This document shows positions 33,715 through 45,880 of a stretch of 64,000 nt of DNA, piece by piece (the first letter of the stretch is position 1; every line of letters starts with the position of its first letter). A program made the position numbers and the translations under genes. The notes beneath the pieces are model-generated. The model was not told where the DNA came from, made no database searches, and saw nothing but the letters and a program-made list of their open reading frames with translations. The stretch lies in assembly GCA_958510875.1 (NCBI GenBank), contig OY294067.1, positions 250,061,736-250,125,735 of the forward strand. Direction: 5' to 3'. Origin of the DNA: Endomychus coccineus. Taxonomy: Eukaryota; Arthropoda; Insecta; Coleoptera; Endomychidae.

Positions 33715-34679
33715 TAGAAGTTCATTCTCCAAATGATTTCTCGTATCCGATTTGAACCTATTACATGATTGAAATTTTCAATGATTTTAAGGGGGGGCTA
33801 AATATTATCAGGCAACTAACTGAGTTAGATTTATGACGTACAGCCGACAAAAGTCTTTCGGGATGAGACAAACGCGTATAACTGTTCATTTCGAAGGAAT
33901 TCATTATAGAAAATTTGAAGAGGGTAACAAAAGGGTAAGTATTATCTAAGGATCAATACAACCTTCTTGTATTTGAATTCGATAATATTAAAATATCATG
34001 ATATAGCTAATCCAAGTACTCACACACAGACATATATTGCTAGTTCAAATACCTGTCGTTCCACCCAAGGATATATCCTTTTTCCTTCTCTTTTCCCTTA
34101 GATACATTTTTGATTCTAATACATGTCTACTTGAAGCAAAATCAGTTATATCCCGAATTCAATTGTCTTCATGATGAACTGGGATTCGCATATGCTTTTT
34201 TATAGAAGATAGATTGTTTTTCAACTTAATATTTAAATTTGGAAGAATGAATCAGCTATTTTTCTGGAAATATCCAATGACTTGCTCGAAAATATCCATT
34301 TGATTTTCTCCAATACCTCCAAAGCATTCGTGCATTCATGAAACGTATTTCACTCATTGTATTCATAACCTCAATACCAATGATATTACTTTATTTTTTT
34401 AAATTATTCCATCAGACCTTGGAGATCTCATTTCTCAACTTTCTTTCCATCCCAATAGACCTAGTATTCTTTGAATAATGTAACGAAATTGGAGAAAATT
34501 TTTCCAAAATGTTGACGTGATTCGCACGTGATATATTTGCCGTTCGAAAACTGAATATGCCAAATCAAAAATTCAAATGTGGGTCAATTAGCTGAGGCAT
34601 AAAGGTATTATATGCATTTTTTTTAGTAGGAAAACGCACCCAAAACGAAAAACATTATTTCCTGATGAATTATGAATAT
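33715..34679. other. unannotated stretch
   Basis: No recognised gene or repeat. Confidence 0.45.
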
Positions 34680-35275
34680 TTTATATTGATATGAAGTATA
34701 ATGGGGAATTTTGCGTGGAATATAACATCCAACAAATGGTCTCTGCTGGCACACACATGCTCTTTCAGAGGAATTGATGATTAAATTTTTGCATATTAGC
34801 TCTTCAATTCCGTTGATGACACGTCGCAATTTTTTCTTTCAGCTCAGGAATTGTGTTGGCTGGTTGGCATAAACGGAAGCATTATAAAACCCACACGAAG
34901 AAGTCGCACATCGTTAGAACGCACGATCGCGATATTACGCTAGTAGGAAATCCCTGATGAATAAATGCATTGTCTCTGGCTCAGAGAGACAGCTTGTCTC
35001 GTCCTGTTGGAGACACATCTCGTTCAGATTCACACTGTACAATGCAGGCCAGAAGTACGTCGTTACCATATTGCTATAACGTTCTCCACTCAGTATAACT
35101 GCATTGCTGCGGACGCCTTCGGAGAAGTATGGCTCCATCAGCTCAAAATCCGCACCAAATGGTGACCCGAACAACAGCTGGATCTGTCTTCTCATCAGAT
35201 CACATTTACCTTCAAGCGAAAGTGCGCCTCATGTCTGAACACAAATTTACTTTGGTTTTCTAACATTTAGTTGAC
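34680..35275 (-). pseudogene. DD41D-type transposase remnant
   Basis: The minus-strand order is: FRHEAHFRLKVNV (first-Asp block SDEAHF with Asp changed to His); EPYFSEGVRSNAVILSGERY; SNMVTTYFWPAL; CLQQDETSCLSEPETM (second-Asp block); TMCDFFVWV (third-Asp block); ANTIPELKEKI; then RRVINGIEELICKNLI and ACVCQQRPFVGCYIP. It is the same family as the element at 2749-4002 but a separate, older copy with several shifts. No inverted ends were found. Confidence 0.7.
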
Positions 35276-36654
35276 AACATTTATTGGCGTTGGGCATGCC
35301 AACCTGACTTAAGTTCCTGAGTCGATTGAACTTAGTGGATGAAAATACTCCTCCACATTATTTGTCAATCTGAATACAACAGAATTTATTCCGAGAGATG
35401 ATCTCATGTTCACTATGCGGATAACTGAATTGATTGGAAAATTACCACAGAATACATGTTTTGTTGAAAAACCCTCCTCGAAATTTCACTACCTACACCC
35501 TTTTTCAGCAAACATCCGATCTCTTTCGAAATACTTAATATATTCGCCCTTCTATAACTTCAGAGAAATATCATCTACCTGAATAGTTAATTCGTCATAT
35601 GCATAATTGAATAGTTCTATAGCGGAGGAGTTTATTTGATTTGGATGCTGATGTTGTAAATAAATCAGAGTCAACTTATGTGCAGAGTAGTAATATTTTG
35701 GTAGCATTTCGCAAATATGACGCAAGTTTCTAAGTAGGTGTAGTTAAGCTTTAATGTGTAGTTGGAAAACAAATTTGACTACGTTCATATCGTTTGTATG
35801 ATGTGACATGTAAGCTAGCTAGCTTTTGTTGACATCAAGTTTCCTGTTTCCTGAGTTTAAAAGCAATGTCTGTCTGCACGTTTTGCATTTCACCACCACC
35901 GTATCATCTGCCCTGAAAATAAAAGGTTTACTGGAGCACGAAATCTATATTGTTTGGTTCACTATATCGACATAATAAAAATAATGGATACTTTTAAAGA
36001 AAAGTTAAACCTCATATTAATGGTACGGGTTTTATGAGTGATAACACCGTTTTCCCAGTGGCGTAGAGCAAAATTTTTTATAAAGTAATTAAAAAAAAAT
36101 CGATGGTAAAGCCGTTACTTTATGGTAATTTATTATTATGATTAAATGATAGAACAATTACTTTGTTCTTATACTACTTTTAATAATAACATGGAAACGT
36201 TACTAACTATAGTTTCAACACCGAAGTGCCATCATCAAACAGATATGAAATGATGAAGTAAACAATAAACATTTCGAGTATAAATAGGAACTACAATGCA
36301 ATAGGGTTAATGAGATTACAATTGAGAGTAACAGATCATCGGAAACTACGAAACAGCCAGATCCAGGGAAAATACAGTGTGGATTAAGAAACAGTTTGTG
36401 CATTAGTTAATTATTATTTAATATTCTGAGAATTATTCTAAGAGTGTTTTGAAAGACAAAGAAAAACATCGCTTTGGTATAGGTCTAACTGATCATCATT
36501 TAGGATATTGTTGAAAGAGTTTTTGAAACCCTTATAAATCTCTATTGATCCTAATGTATTTTATTTGATATTTTTGGTTCGATTATGTGAAATTCTAAGA
36601 CTATCTAAATTTGGAAAGGTATTAATAAACTATAAAATAGTTCACACTGTGGAT
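35276..36654. other. unannotated stretch
   Basis: No recognised gene or repeat. Confidence 0.45.
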
Positions 36655-36880
36655 ATATTATAACACTATTGTTAAGAAATAATCACACTTTTCCACTAAA
36701 AATACTATTAAAGTAATGAGAGTGAACTAAATTATAAATCAAAATGTGCCTGTTTGAATACTATTTGGAGATAATAATGTAAAAAATGGGTTAACCTCAG
36801 TTGGAGACGAATCCCTTCTAAATCAACTAGATATTTGTCTGTACTGTGTTTTAAAAGTGATAAACTTTTTTGAGAAATGA
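36655..36880 (-). repeat. PLE terminal repeat (family A), core deleted
   Basis: It matches 38215-38520 ('taagaaataatcac', 'aaattataaatcaaaatgtgcctgtttgaatactatttgg', 'atatttgtctgtactgtgttttaaaagtgataaac'). The hammerhead-like core between 'attaaagta' and 'gagtgaac' has been lost. Confidence 0.65.
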
Positions 36881-38214
36881 AACAAACACTTCACTTTGAC
36901 TTCGCATTCTATTCCCACATCCCAGCAATATCGAGAAGTGACTTTTTTATGCCTGATTCAAGTTTCAAGGCCGTTTGTTTTATTTTAGTCATTTGCTTCG
37001 TTGAATTGTTTGTAGATGGCACTAATGTTGTAAGATTTGCATTTATTTTATTTTTATAAAGGATACAACACAACTACAAGATTCCATTTCCCACGAGCTT
37101 TTCAACGAACCCACAAATGACATATGTTTCCATTTGAGTTGGGGTGTTCGAAGCTAAAGGCTTGAAGGAAAATATGTTATTTTATTGCCAGGAAATCTGT
37201 AATTTTTAAAATTGATATAGTATTCGCAGCGCATTATTTTTAAGTTGCCTGTTAAAAAGATATGAATTTTACTTTCCATTTTTTTTCGCCCAGCCCGGTA
37301 CATAATAGTAGATAACATAACTAAATTATATTTGACCTTCGACATTTTGAAGGTGACATAAAATTATAGTAAGAAGTTTGTTATTCCATCTTTCAATATC
37401 TTAAATAAGCGTAAAAGCGATAATCTAGCTGTTCCAGAGCTAGCAAATCAGAGTCGCATTCCTAGAAGTCTTCATCCTAGATCATAGAATTGTTATTCTT
37501 GTATGACGTCGAATACAAATTGTCTGATTAACGTTATGTTCAAAATAACTGCCAATGTCAACTAACCGTAACACGAATACCCTGGAGATTTAATGAATTT
37601 AATCAATTTCATAATTTCAGAGGGCCTGCATAATTTATGTCATAGAACTAGAAAAACGGCGAAGAAGAGACGAGGACAACGCGATTAATCTCGAAATTAT
37701 GATTTTAAAATGAATGAAATTTTTCTAGAGAATTTGCATAGAATGTATATTAAAAGCCATGTAAAATGTCTATTGAAAAAATGTAGCGAACAAGGCAGAA
37801 GGTCTGAGATTAATGTTGACATATATTATACACTGGGGATATATGCTTATTCAATGTCCAATAACGTCCTGGTGGTCTCAAGTATCCGATGTTCCGTGCT
37901 ATGGTTTCCTAGTTCATAAATCATGTCGGCTTCGCCCTGAGTGAAATCATCGACTAAAGCGCTCTAAATAACTCTGAGCTCCGATAATGTTAAGATTATC
38001 TGAATAATTCGATAAAATCTACCCTTCGGCAATATTCTATCAAGTATACTGTTAGACTGAAGCAAACTTCAAGCTCTCATGTTTTATATTTCCTTTCTTC
38101 CAATAATTAAAACCAAGTGAGTCAATCAATGTCTATTTGAGCACCGGAAAGTCTCAGTATGTCATTTCCTTTTATTATATCCTTCGTGTAGAACATTGCG
38201 AGATTTGTGTACAG
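36881..38214. other. unannotated stretch
   Basis: The small ATG frame at 36877-37059 follows the repeat but shows no motif. No other signal was seen. Confidence 0.4.
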
Positions 38215-38690
38215 CAAATTAAATCTACACTATTGATAAGAAATAATCACCCTTATCCACTGAAAATACAATTTATGTACTGAGGACATTTCGGCTATCA
38301 AGTAGCCATCATCAGAGTAAACTAAATTATAAATCAAAATGTTCCTGTTTAAATACTATTTGGGAATAATAATGTAAGCAATGGGTTACCCTCAGTTGGA
38401 GATAAATCGGAATTTAATAAAATTCTTTTTCGTTTATACATTTCCATCCCTTCTAAATTATCTAGAAATTTGTCTATACTGTGTTTAAAAAGTGATAAAC
38501 TTTCTTGAGAAATGGTGTAAACTGTATTCAAAATATGTTCGGCTACAGCCGACTACCAAGTAGCCATCATTAGAGCAAACTACATTATAAATCAAAATGT
38601 GCTTGTTCAAATACTATTTAGGGATAATAATATGAACAATGGGTTACCCTCTACTGTAGATGAATCAAAATTTGATAATAAAGATTCTTG
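38215..38690 (-). repeat. tandem PLE terminal repeats (family A)
   Basis: One full copy (38215-38525) is followed by a second partial copy (about 38535-38690). Each contains 'agtagccatcat.agag.aaact' and 'tgtgc/tgttcctgtt..aatactattt'. The first copy has a hammerhead-like core at 38282-38318: CUGAUGA-U-GGCUA-CUUGA-UAGCC-GAAA on the minus strand, stem II five perfect pairs. Helices I and III are not convincing. Confidence 0.6.
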
Positions 38691-38694
38691 ACCC

Positions 38695-40410
38695 AGGTAT
38701 GAATTATATATAAATTCTCTGGAAATAGGTCACATTAACACTTATGTTTTATATTTTAGTCTTTACGTACGTTTCGGCCTCAAGACCATCATCAGAAGAC
38801 TTATTACTTCAATAACCTGATTACTTAGAACTAATTGTATTAACACAAATCGTCCTTATCGCACTAATTTCGTTTAAATGCCAACGTCGCCGAAACGAAC
38901 AGAAACATGAAATCGGAATTATAACACAGCAGTGTTATAGTATAATATCAAGAATCCACTACTTAGCAGAACTATCAAAAAATACGGACACATTTCATAA
39001 CAGTCTACGAGCGACTAACAAGCGAGACAGCTCAAGTATTTACTTTCGAACCAGATGTCACGATTTATTAGGTTATAAAAGAAGGTCTGGCCTCTGAGAT
39101 ATACTTTTGACAATTCTACCTAAAATAAACTTTTAACATTATAAGGACGGAAGTAGTAATTTGCAAGAATATTAATTTATTAAGTCAGTATAAATATGAC
39201 TTAGTGTTTGAACGTCAGTCCTATGATTTACAGATTTGGAGTTACGTTTTATGTGAATCATCTCCATAATTGATCTTTTATTATAATTGGTTTCCTTAGT
39301 TAAAATATTAACATTTTTGTGATCGAATTGATGGTTATAAACAAAGCAATGCTTAGCAAGGGCGGTGGAATTTTCTAAATTTAAAATCTAAAATTAAAAA
39401 TTTAATAAATTGCTTTTTTGTTTCGTATGGGCAACATTTTCCTTATAACGAGTTAAAATGTTCCTTGTAGTTTGACCCACATAGCAATTTGAACACGACT
39501 CACAATTGATTACATGAATCCCGGATTTGTCGAAATCGGAAACTTCATCAAAGGTGTTGCCTAAACGGTGTTTTAGCTTGTTCTTACATCTTTAAACTGG
39601 TTTTGTATTGCAAATTTAGAAAACAAACCATGGAATTTATTAGTTACTGAAGAATGATAAGTGAAACTTTCAAATTTTATCGAAGTATTTGTAGGTAATG
39701 GCTCCATGTTGGTTGGTTGGTTACGTTCTAATTTCACTTTTGGTTTAGAAATTGGATTATTGATCAGATATTTGTAGTAACCATTGCCCAATGCAATTTG
39801 CTGAAGCTTCCCAACTTCGTTGTTATAATTTTGCTGAATCAAAGCCAGGCCACGACTCACATCTGATTTTGTAAATTCCAGATTTGTCGAAGTCGAAAAC
39901 TTTGTCATAGTTGCCTAAATGGTGTTTTAGCTTCTTCTCACATCTATAAACTGGTTGTATTGCAAATTTAAAAAGCAAACTATGGAATTTATTAATTACG
40001 AACGATAAGTGAAACTTTTGAATTTTATTGAAGTATCTGAAGGTAATGGCTCTAATTTGCTTGGTTAGCTACGTTCCAATTTCCTCTTTTGTTTACAAAT
40101 TAAATTATTGATCAAAGATCTGTGGTAGCCATTGTCCAAGGCAATTTGCTGAAGTTTCTCGGGACGTTCAATAATCTATGAGCTAGAGGCTAGACTATTG
40201 AACGGAGCTATTTTATACCTAAATGGTGTAGCTGAATCTGCCGCGGTATACTTATTCGATTGAGTGTGTTTTCTGTATATGTCGGAATCCAAGTGATTAA
40301 CATTTGCAATTATGTTAATATCAAGGAAAGGAAGCTGATTATTTGCTTCTGTTTCGACAGTGAATCTCAGTGAATCAAATTGGCTATTAAGCGTGTTCAA
40401 AAAGCCATAT
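38695..40410 (-). pseudogene. Penelope-like element: RT end, GIY-YIG endonuclease, terminus
   Basis: The minus strand from 40410 reads SLRFTVETEANNQLPFLDIN, then DIYRKHTQSNKYTAADSATP and RYKIAPFNSLA (PLE RT C-terminal block). At 39573-39908 it reads NNEVGKLQQIALGNGYYKYL and LPTNTSIKFESFTYHSS. Near 39455-39560 it reads DFDKSGIHVINCESCSNCYV and GQTTRNILTRY, the PLE GIY-YIG endonuclease. The 'ENSTALAKHC' and 'RTDVQTL'-type region and a hammerhead at 38758-38801 follow. A ~340-bp internal tandem duplication (39490-39800 against 39840-40150) interrupts it. The RT palm is absent. Confidence 0.75.
38758..38801 (-). ncRNA. hammerhead ribozyme of PLE terminus, best-preserved copy
   Basis: Minus strand: AGUCUU-CUGAUGA-U-GGUC-UUGA-GGCC-GAAAC-GUAC-GUA followed by AAGACU. 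Helix I is six perfect pairs (AGUCUU/AAGACU), stem II is four pairs including one G-U, and helix III is the minimal AC/GU form in the palindrome ACGUACGU. Every core base and a GUA cleavage triplet are present. Hammerheads with such short helix III are described in Penelope-like elements, where a dimeric fold is thought to be the active one. Cleavage would be at the 63/64 boundary (38763/38764). Confidence 0.8.
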
Positions 40411-41214
40411 TAATCAGAATCTTTACTTGTAAAAAACACTTATTTCACGCACTTATAGCAAAAATAACTATTTTCTTTCGAGTAGTTCATGCCGAAATTC
40501 TTCTCTGAATCGATTCTATTATTTCTGACCTCAATCTCATTCATTCCGTTCCTGAACTAATCCGAGACAGACTCACCAAACTTCCATTAAAAGTTTGATG
40601 TCTATCGTAATCACGTTCTCTAGAAATTTTAAAGTTTGCGTAATTTTCTGTGTGCCGATAATTGTCAGGATGACATTATCACAGTGCTGAATTTGAAATT
40701 TCACAGGAACGTGAGCAACCACAGACGATTGGATAAAGGTTGATGACAGCAGTAATGCCTAGTCTAGTATGCCGAGATTAGCGTGGCGTGTCCTGATGTT
40801 AATTGCATTACACTGTGCTTAATATAAGTGCGCCAACGTTTGACTACTCACAACCCTTCAGTCTGCCTGCGTCTCAACACCGTTATAATCAATACATACG
40901 TTTCTGCATGTATAAGTTTGGGATGCTAGTAACAAATAGTTGAACTCTTAACGTTACTTTGGAGTAGAAGGTTGGCGATTGTTATTAATTGAAAATCAAA
41001 TTGAGATCTTACCAACATTTGGATTGTGAGCACAAAATGATCATAGAAATCTTGATATGTAGTGTGACGGAAGTAATACCCTCTATAACATAAGGCGCTC
41101 TATCGTGACGTCACAAGTCAGAATCTATGTTGCAGCCGGTCGATCGTACGTTTAGGCATAATGCTGCAATACCGACATTCAAACAAAAGCTTTATTTACT
41201 TTTGAGGACATATA
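40411..41214. other. unannotated stretch
   Basis: No recognised gene or repeat. Confidence 0.45.
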
Positions 41215-41986
41215 CAATATGTCTCACTAAGTTGGAACCATATGGAAAATTTTTTATTTGTTAATTTTAGGAAAAAAGTTATTCTTCATAAAAAGTTCTG
41301 CATGTTCTAAAATCTGAAATAAGATATTAAATTTTTTCAGTCGTATACGCGGTTTGTCAAAAAATATGAATTTTACTCAAAAGTAAAGTACCTTTGTATT
41401 TGACTGTTATAGAGAAAAGTTGAATAGAACTGAAAATTGCGTTCAAATATGCAATTAGATCCATTTATTTATATTGACAAAACAATGTTTTGTTATTTTT
41501 TACTAATCTTTTTATTTTGATTGAGAACATTTATCTCTTGTGATTATGAAACACATGATAACTAATACTAGAAATAAATAGAAATTAATTTTTCACTCAT
41601 TCTACTAATGCCTCGGCATATCCACCCTCTCGTTCAATACATAACTCATTTGTATGCCAGTGCATTCTAGATTACATGTAACCACAGATAAACTTGCATT
41701 GATATTGTAGACAGAAAAGGAAAAATCATTTTTTCAATGTAAATGGATGTAATTGCATATTTGAACGCAGTTTTTAGTTCTAATCAACTTTTTTTATAAC
41801 AATTTTCGATATTGTCAAATATTCATATTTTTTGACAAACCGCGTATAGGACTGAAAAAAATCAATATCGGATGATTGTATTTTAGATTTTAGAACATGC
41901 AGAACTTTTTATGAAGAACCACTTTATAACCTAAAACTAATAATAAAAAAGTTTTTCATATGGTTTCAACTTAGTGAGACATTCTG
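41215..41986. mobile_element. mariner-like MITE with ~260-bp inverted arms
   Basis: The ends TACAATATGTCTCACTAAGT and (complement) TACAGAATGTCTCACTAAGT are flanked by TA (41213-41214 and 41987-41988). Arms 41215-41475 and about 41735-41986 share 'gttgg/aaaccatatg', 'aaaaagttctgcatgttctaaaat' and 'cagtc.tatacgcggtttgtc'. The centre has no coding sequence. Confidence 0.7.
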
Positions 41987-42494
41987 TATAAGGTTTTCTG
42001 TACAAACAGGGTTACCAGACGTGAACTGAGTCCTTAGTTGCACCTCATTTGCGGTTTTAAATGTAAAAAACATGTCTTCTAATGGATCTGTTTGAAATTT
42101 TTACCACAATATGTAATTTTAATTGAGCTGTTTGAAACGATACGAAATTATTTCTAAAATTTCCTGAACTATGGGTGACCATGCACTATGTGTCGGTGTT
42201 ATTAATTTATTTGAAACCGAAATATTATAATCAAAACGTTAACCTAGAGAAACACAACATTAGGAAAACTAGCCTTCATAAATAAGGCAGCTCAGTTATT
42301 TTAGTGTAGTTTCTACATAACTGTATATACGTGTGAATAAATAACTTAAAAAAAGTGCTATTTCTTCAACCAACTACCATCATCCTGAGCCATATAAGAA
42401 GTGTAAACAACAGCAGCAATCAGCACAATAGTTGTTTCCAATTGGTTTTATTTGCAATAATTGACTTTAATATACATAATCAATAATTTGTGAT

Positions 42495-42900
42495 TTATTT
42501 TTGATACAGAAGAAAGTCTTTGAATTCTAATTTAACACTAACAATCATAAACACAAATGGTGTTGTTGCAAGTAACGTGTTATTGCAAGCGGTGCCAACA
42601 ATATTTCCGGCTTTATAATCCAAAAATGGCTCAATATGGATCTCATTAAACAAGAGTATCATGTTATCTTCATTTTTATTCAAAGATGTAAATTGGTTTT
42701 GTGCGTATGTAAGGAACATTTGTACTTCAAGTACAGATCGCCTATTTAAAAATTAGAAAATGTCTTTATGGTTGTTGGGTGCGGCTAACTTAATACATTC
42801 GAACTTCCTAAAAACCTTGTGGACTAATTGTAATCAAAAGTGAGGACAAAATCATAGTATCTGCAGAATATCTATCCTTTTCTTTGCAAGTCGTCTGCAG
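42495..42900 (-). pseudogene. P-element-type transposase fragment
   Basis: The minus strand reads RYSADTMILSSLLITISPQG, then (shifted) FLTYAQNQFTSLNKNEDNMI, LLFNEIHIEPFLDYKAGNIVG, TACNN and TTPFVFMIVS. This matches P-element/THAP9 transposases around the first catalytic Asp ('RYS..T......L...SP..Y.......LP' and 'LL.DEI..KP...Y..G...G.A.N'). The catalytic Asp of DEI is Asn. The rest of the gene was not found on either side. Confidence 0.65.
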
Positions 42901-43213
42901 CGTAATCTGTTCCCATAGAGAATGGAAAAAAAATTCATCACTAACAAGAACATTTACTTGGGAAGTCATTCTGCAACGCACTTTATTCAGTCATAACACT
43001 CTTATACACGCTTATTCACAGGTAAAAATACTTCCCAACCATACGAGGACACCTTAGGAAAAGGTGCAACATATAATTTTCCACAAGAAACAGGTAAAAC
43101 TCTAATTAAGTTCTAATATTTATCCCCTTTTACAATCAATACTGGCTAAGCTCCAATAAGACTAAATACTACTGTCATGAACTTCGTCCTTACTCCAAGA
43201 AATTTATTGTCAT

Positions 43214-43447
43214 TTACGTTTGCCAGCATTTAGGATTTGTGTTATATAGTGTATTGGTACAGTACAGTCGAGATAACGTGAACACGAAAAAACCTGGGTT
43301 GTTCAAGTTATCGGAATTGTTCATTATATTGAGGGCAATAATAAATATTAACTCCAGTTCATGTTTTAGGCTTTTTTCAAATTTAGGATTAGAAAAATAT
43401 GACGTAATATTGGTTTGTTGTTCTGTTGGTTCAAGTTTTGAAATCAC
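43214..43447 (-). other. open frame of unknown identity
   Basis: An open frame reads NPKFEKSLKHELELIFIIAL and NNPGFFVFTLSRLYCTNTLY. Codon use and composition look protein-like, and it lies on the same strand ~300 bp before the P-element fragment, so it could be an upstream part of that element. I do not recognise it. Confidence 0.25.
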
Positions 43448-43509
43448 CGCTTTCTCAGGAATATTTTGAGGACATTCAGTATATTCTGCTTAGTCCATTT
43501 TAATGCTGC

Positions 43510-45880
43510 GTTTATAATAATAATAATAATAATAATATTGGTGTATGTCATCAAGTTATGGTAATACATGTGTTTGAAAGTATCACTGAACTTTACAGAT
43601 AAAATTACAATTACAAATTGAATATTTATGGTACAAAGAGATGCAAATGATTATAAAAATGATGTTTTAAAATAATCATCTAATGTATGAAAACTATTCA
43701 TTATTATTAGGGATTTAGTTTTCTTAAAAAAGTATATGTTATCGAGGTACCTAATAGTTGTTGGAATATCATTATATATTGTTACACATGATACATGAGA
43801 CCCCTTTGCACTTAGTGACAGTCTATGTATAGGGAATGACAGGTCGACGTGATCCCTTAAAGCAGGAGTTCCCAAACAGGGGGCGTAGAGAGATGTCAAG
43901 GGGGGAGATTTTGTACTCCCAATCTTTCACAGCAGGCACTAAATCTGAAGATATATTCAATTCAATATCTGATTTCATCAAAAATTTTTTTTGGATTGGA
44001 ATAAACTGATTAGACTTTGCACAGATGGCGTCGCTGCAATAATAGATGTACCATCGGGGTTAGCTCAGGATTTCAAAGAAAAGAATAATTCCGCGATAGC
44101 TAGTACATATTGTGTTATTCATCAATGAGTTTAGGCTTCCAAAGCATTGCTACAGAAATTACCCCTAGACTTTGAACTCAGCTATAAAGATCGTAAACTA
44201 CATCAAGAGCAGTGCTTTGAACAGTCCTTTATTTACTTTACTTTGCGAGGATCTTGATTCTGATCACAGAGTCATGTTGCAACATGTTGGCTCGCCTTTA
44301 TGAATTGGAAGGAGTGGTCATCCCCTTTCTTGAGTTCAAAAAAAAAAAACGATTTTTTGCAAATTTTCAAAAATGAAAAATTTCAATGGAGGCTGGCCTA
44401 TTTGACTGATATAGTTGATGCCTTGAATCAGCTAAACTTGAAACCTTAGGACAAAAACGGCACTTTAATAAGTAACTATGATCAAATTCAGGGGTTCATA
44501 TCAAAGCTTCAACTTTGGAATCAGAAGGTGTCTGCTGAAAATTTTGAAAACTGAAATAGAAACACATTTGTGGGCGCCTTAAGACGAATTTCCCCTTCAC
44601 TATTGAGACATTATTTCAGTCACCAATATGCCATATGTGCAGAAACCCATTTGTTGTCCATGTCTCATAATTACCAGAAGAAGTTCAGGAATAATTTCTA
44701 GAATTGAAGGCTGATTCGACCATGAAAGATGACTTCCATCTCTTCACATTTTTAGAAATTCTGGATCAAATGATTCCTTGTTAAATTAAAAGTTGCCTGT
44801 TTTGCTTTACGAACACTTGTTCCTTTTTCTTCGACTTACTTATGTAAGTTCTGGTTTTAATTAAAACTGGCGACATCGTCTTGCTGTCGATAGCTCTGCA
44901 AAAAACTGAACCTAGAATCAACCAACTGGCACAGAGCATGCAAGCTCAAGTATCTCATTACTACACTAATTATATGAAGAATTATTCCGATAAGAAAGCT
45001 CAAAATTTGGTTAAAGTTTATTTGCATAACATAGAATTAAAATAAATGAATGTCATTATAGTCATTAAAATAATGTGGGTCATTTTGTAATGAAAAAAAT
45101 TAAAGGGGGGCATGAAAATATTACTTATAATCCGGGGAGGCTCGACGAAAAAAAGGTTGGGAAACACTGCCCTAAAGGGTATGGCAAGCTGTCTTCCCCG
45201 CTCAAACTTAATTTTCCCCTATTTGTACGAACATATTGAATACAATTAAATATATACAAAGATATCACAGTCAAGAGCTTAAGTTGTTCGAACAAACTTT
45301 TACAAGGAATTAATCTACTTTTGAGAGCTATTGTACGGATAATTCTTTTTTGAATTACTAAGACATTAGAAATTCTATTTGAGTTCCCCCATGCTAGAAT
45401 GCCGTAACTCAATGTAGATTCCACATAGGCGAAATAGTATTTCAAGAGTATTTCCCGACTTACAGATTGTCTCAACTGCAAAATCACACAACAGTGTGAT
45501 GCGAGTTTTCTGATAACTTTATCCACATTATTTGAGTCAATCTAAAAACATCACTGTTTTTGTTACTAGTTTTATTAATTCTAGCACGGAGACTATAGTC
45601 AATTTTGATAGTTTTAAACACAATTAGATCCGTTTTTAAACTATTCAGGGCCAAACCATGAGTAGAGCAGAGTTTTTGCATATCTTTAATACAATCATTC
45701 ACACTTGTAGGAAGATTAACGTTTAATAATTCTATGGCCCCAATATGTTTAATTTTTGTTGACAGTTGACTGCTTCTAAAAATTCTATAATGGAAACTGA
45801 CTAACAAAATTGTATCTGTTAAAATTGGAAAAAACACAATCGTTGCGTGTACTATAAGTGCCACTGGTCAATATCTACAT
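43510..45880 (-). pseudogene. LINE family B, C-terminal half, split by hAT
   Basis: The minus strand reads NDCIKDMQKLCSTHGLALNS (after the RT YADD region), RKLASHCCVILQLRQSVS, LLKYYFAYVESTLSYGILAW, SNVLVIQKRIIRTIALKSR, and then NRGKLSLSGEDSLPYPL at 45180. The text resumes beyond the hAT as RDHVDLSFPIHRLSLSAKGS, YNDIPTTIRYLDNI and FHTLDDYF. A 3' tail (ATT)n at 43516-43542 marks the element's end. Rejoining across the hAT restores one protein segment. The RT catalytic part is missing. Confidence 0.75.
43863..45169 (+). mobile_element. hAT element 1 with decayed transposase
   Basis: The ends CAGGAGTTCCCAAAC and (complement) CAGTGTTTCCCAACC are hAT termini. The 8-bp flanks are ccttaaag and ccctaaag, 7 of 8 identical. 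Inside, the plus strand reads LCTDGVAAIIDVPSGLAQDF, YCVIHQ, LCEDLDSDHRVMLQHVGSPL (diverged from the 'HTEVRWLS' block), FFANFQNEKFQWRLAYLTDI and ALNQLNLK, the ZBED/SCAND3-like hAT transposases. It has many stops and shifts. The N-terminal BED finger is missing. Confidence 0.75.
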
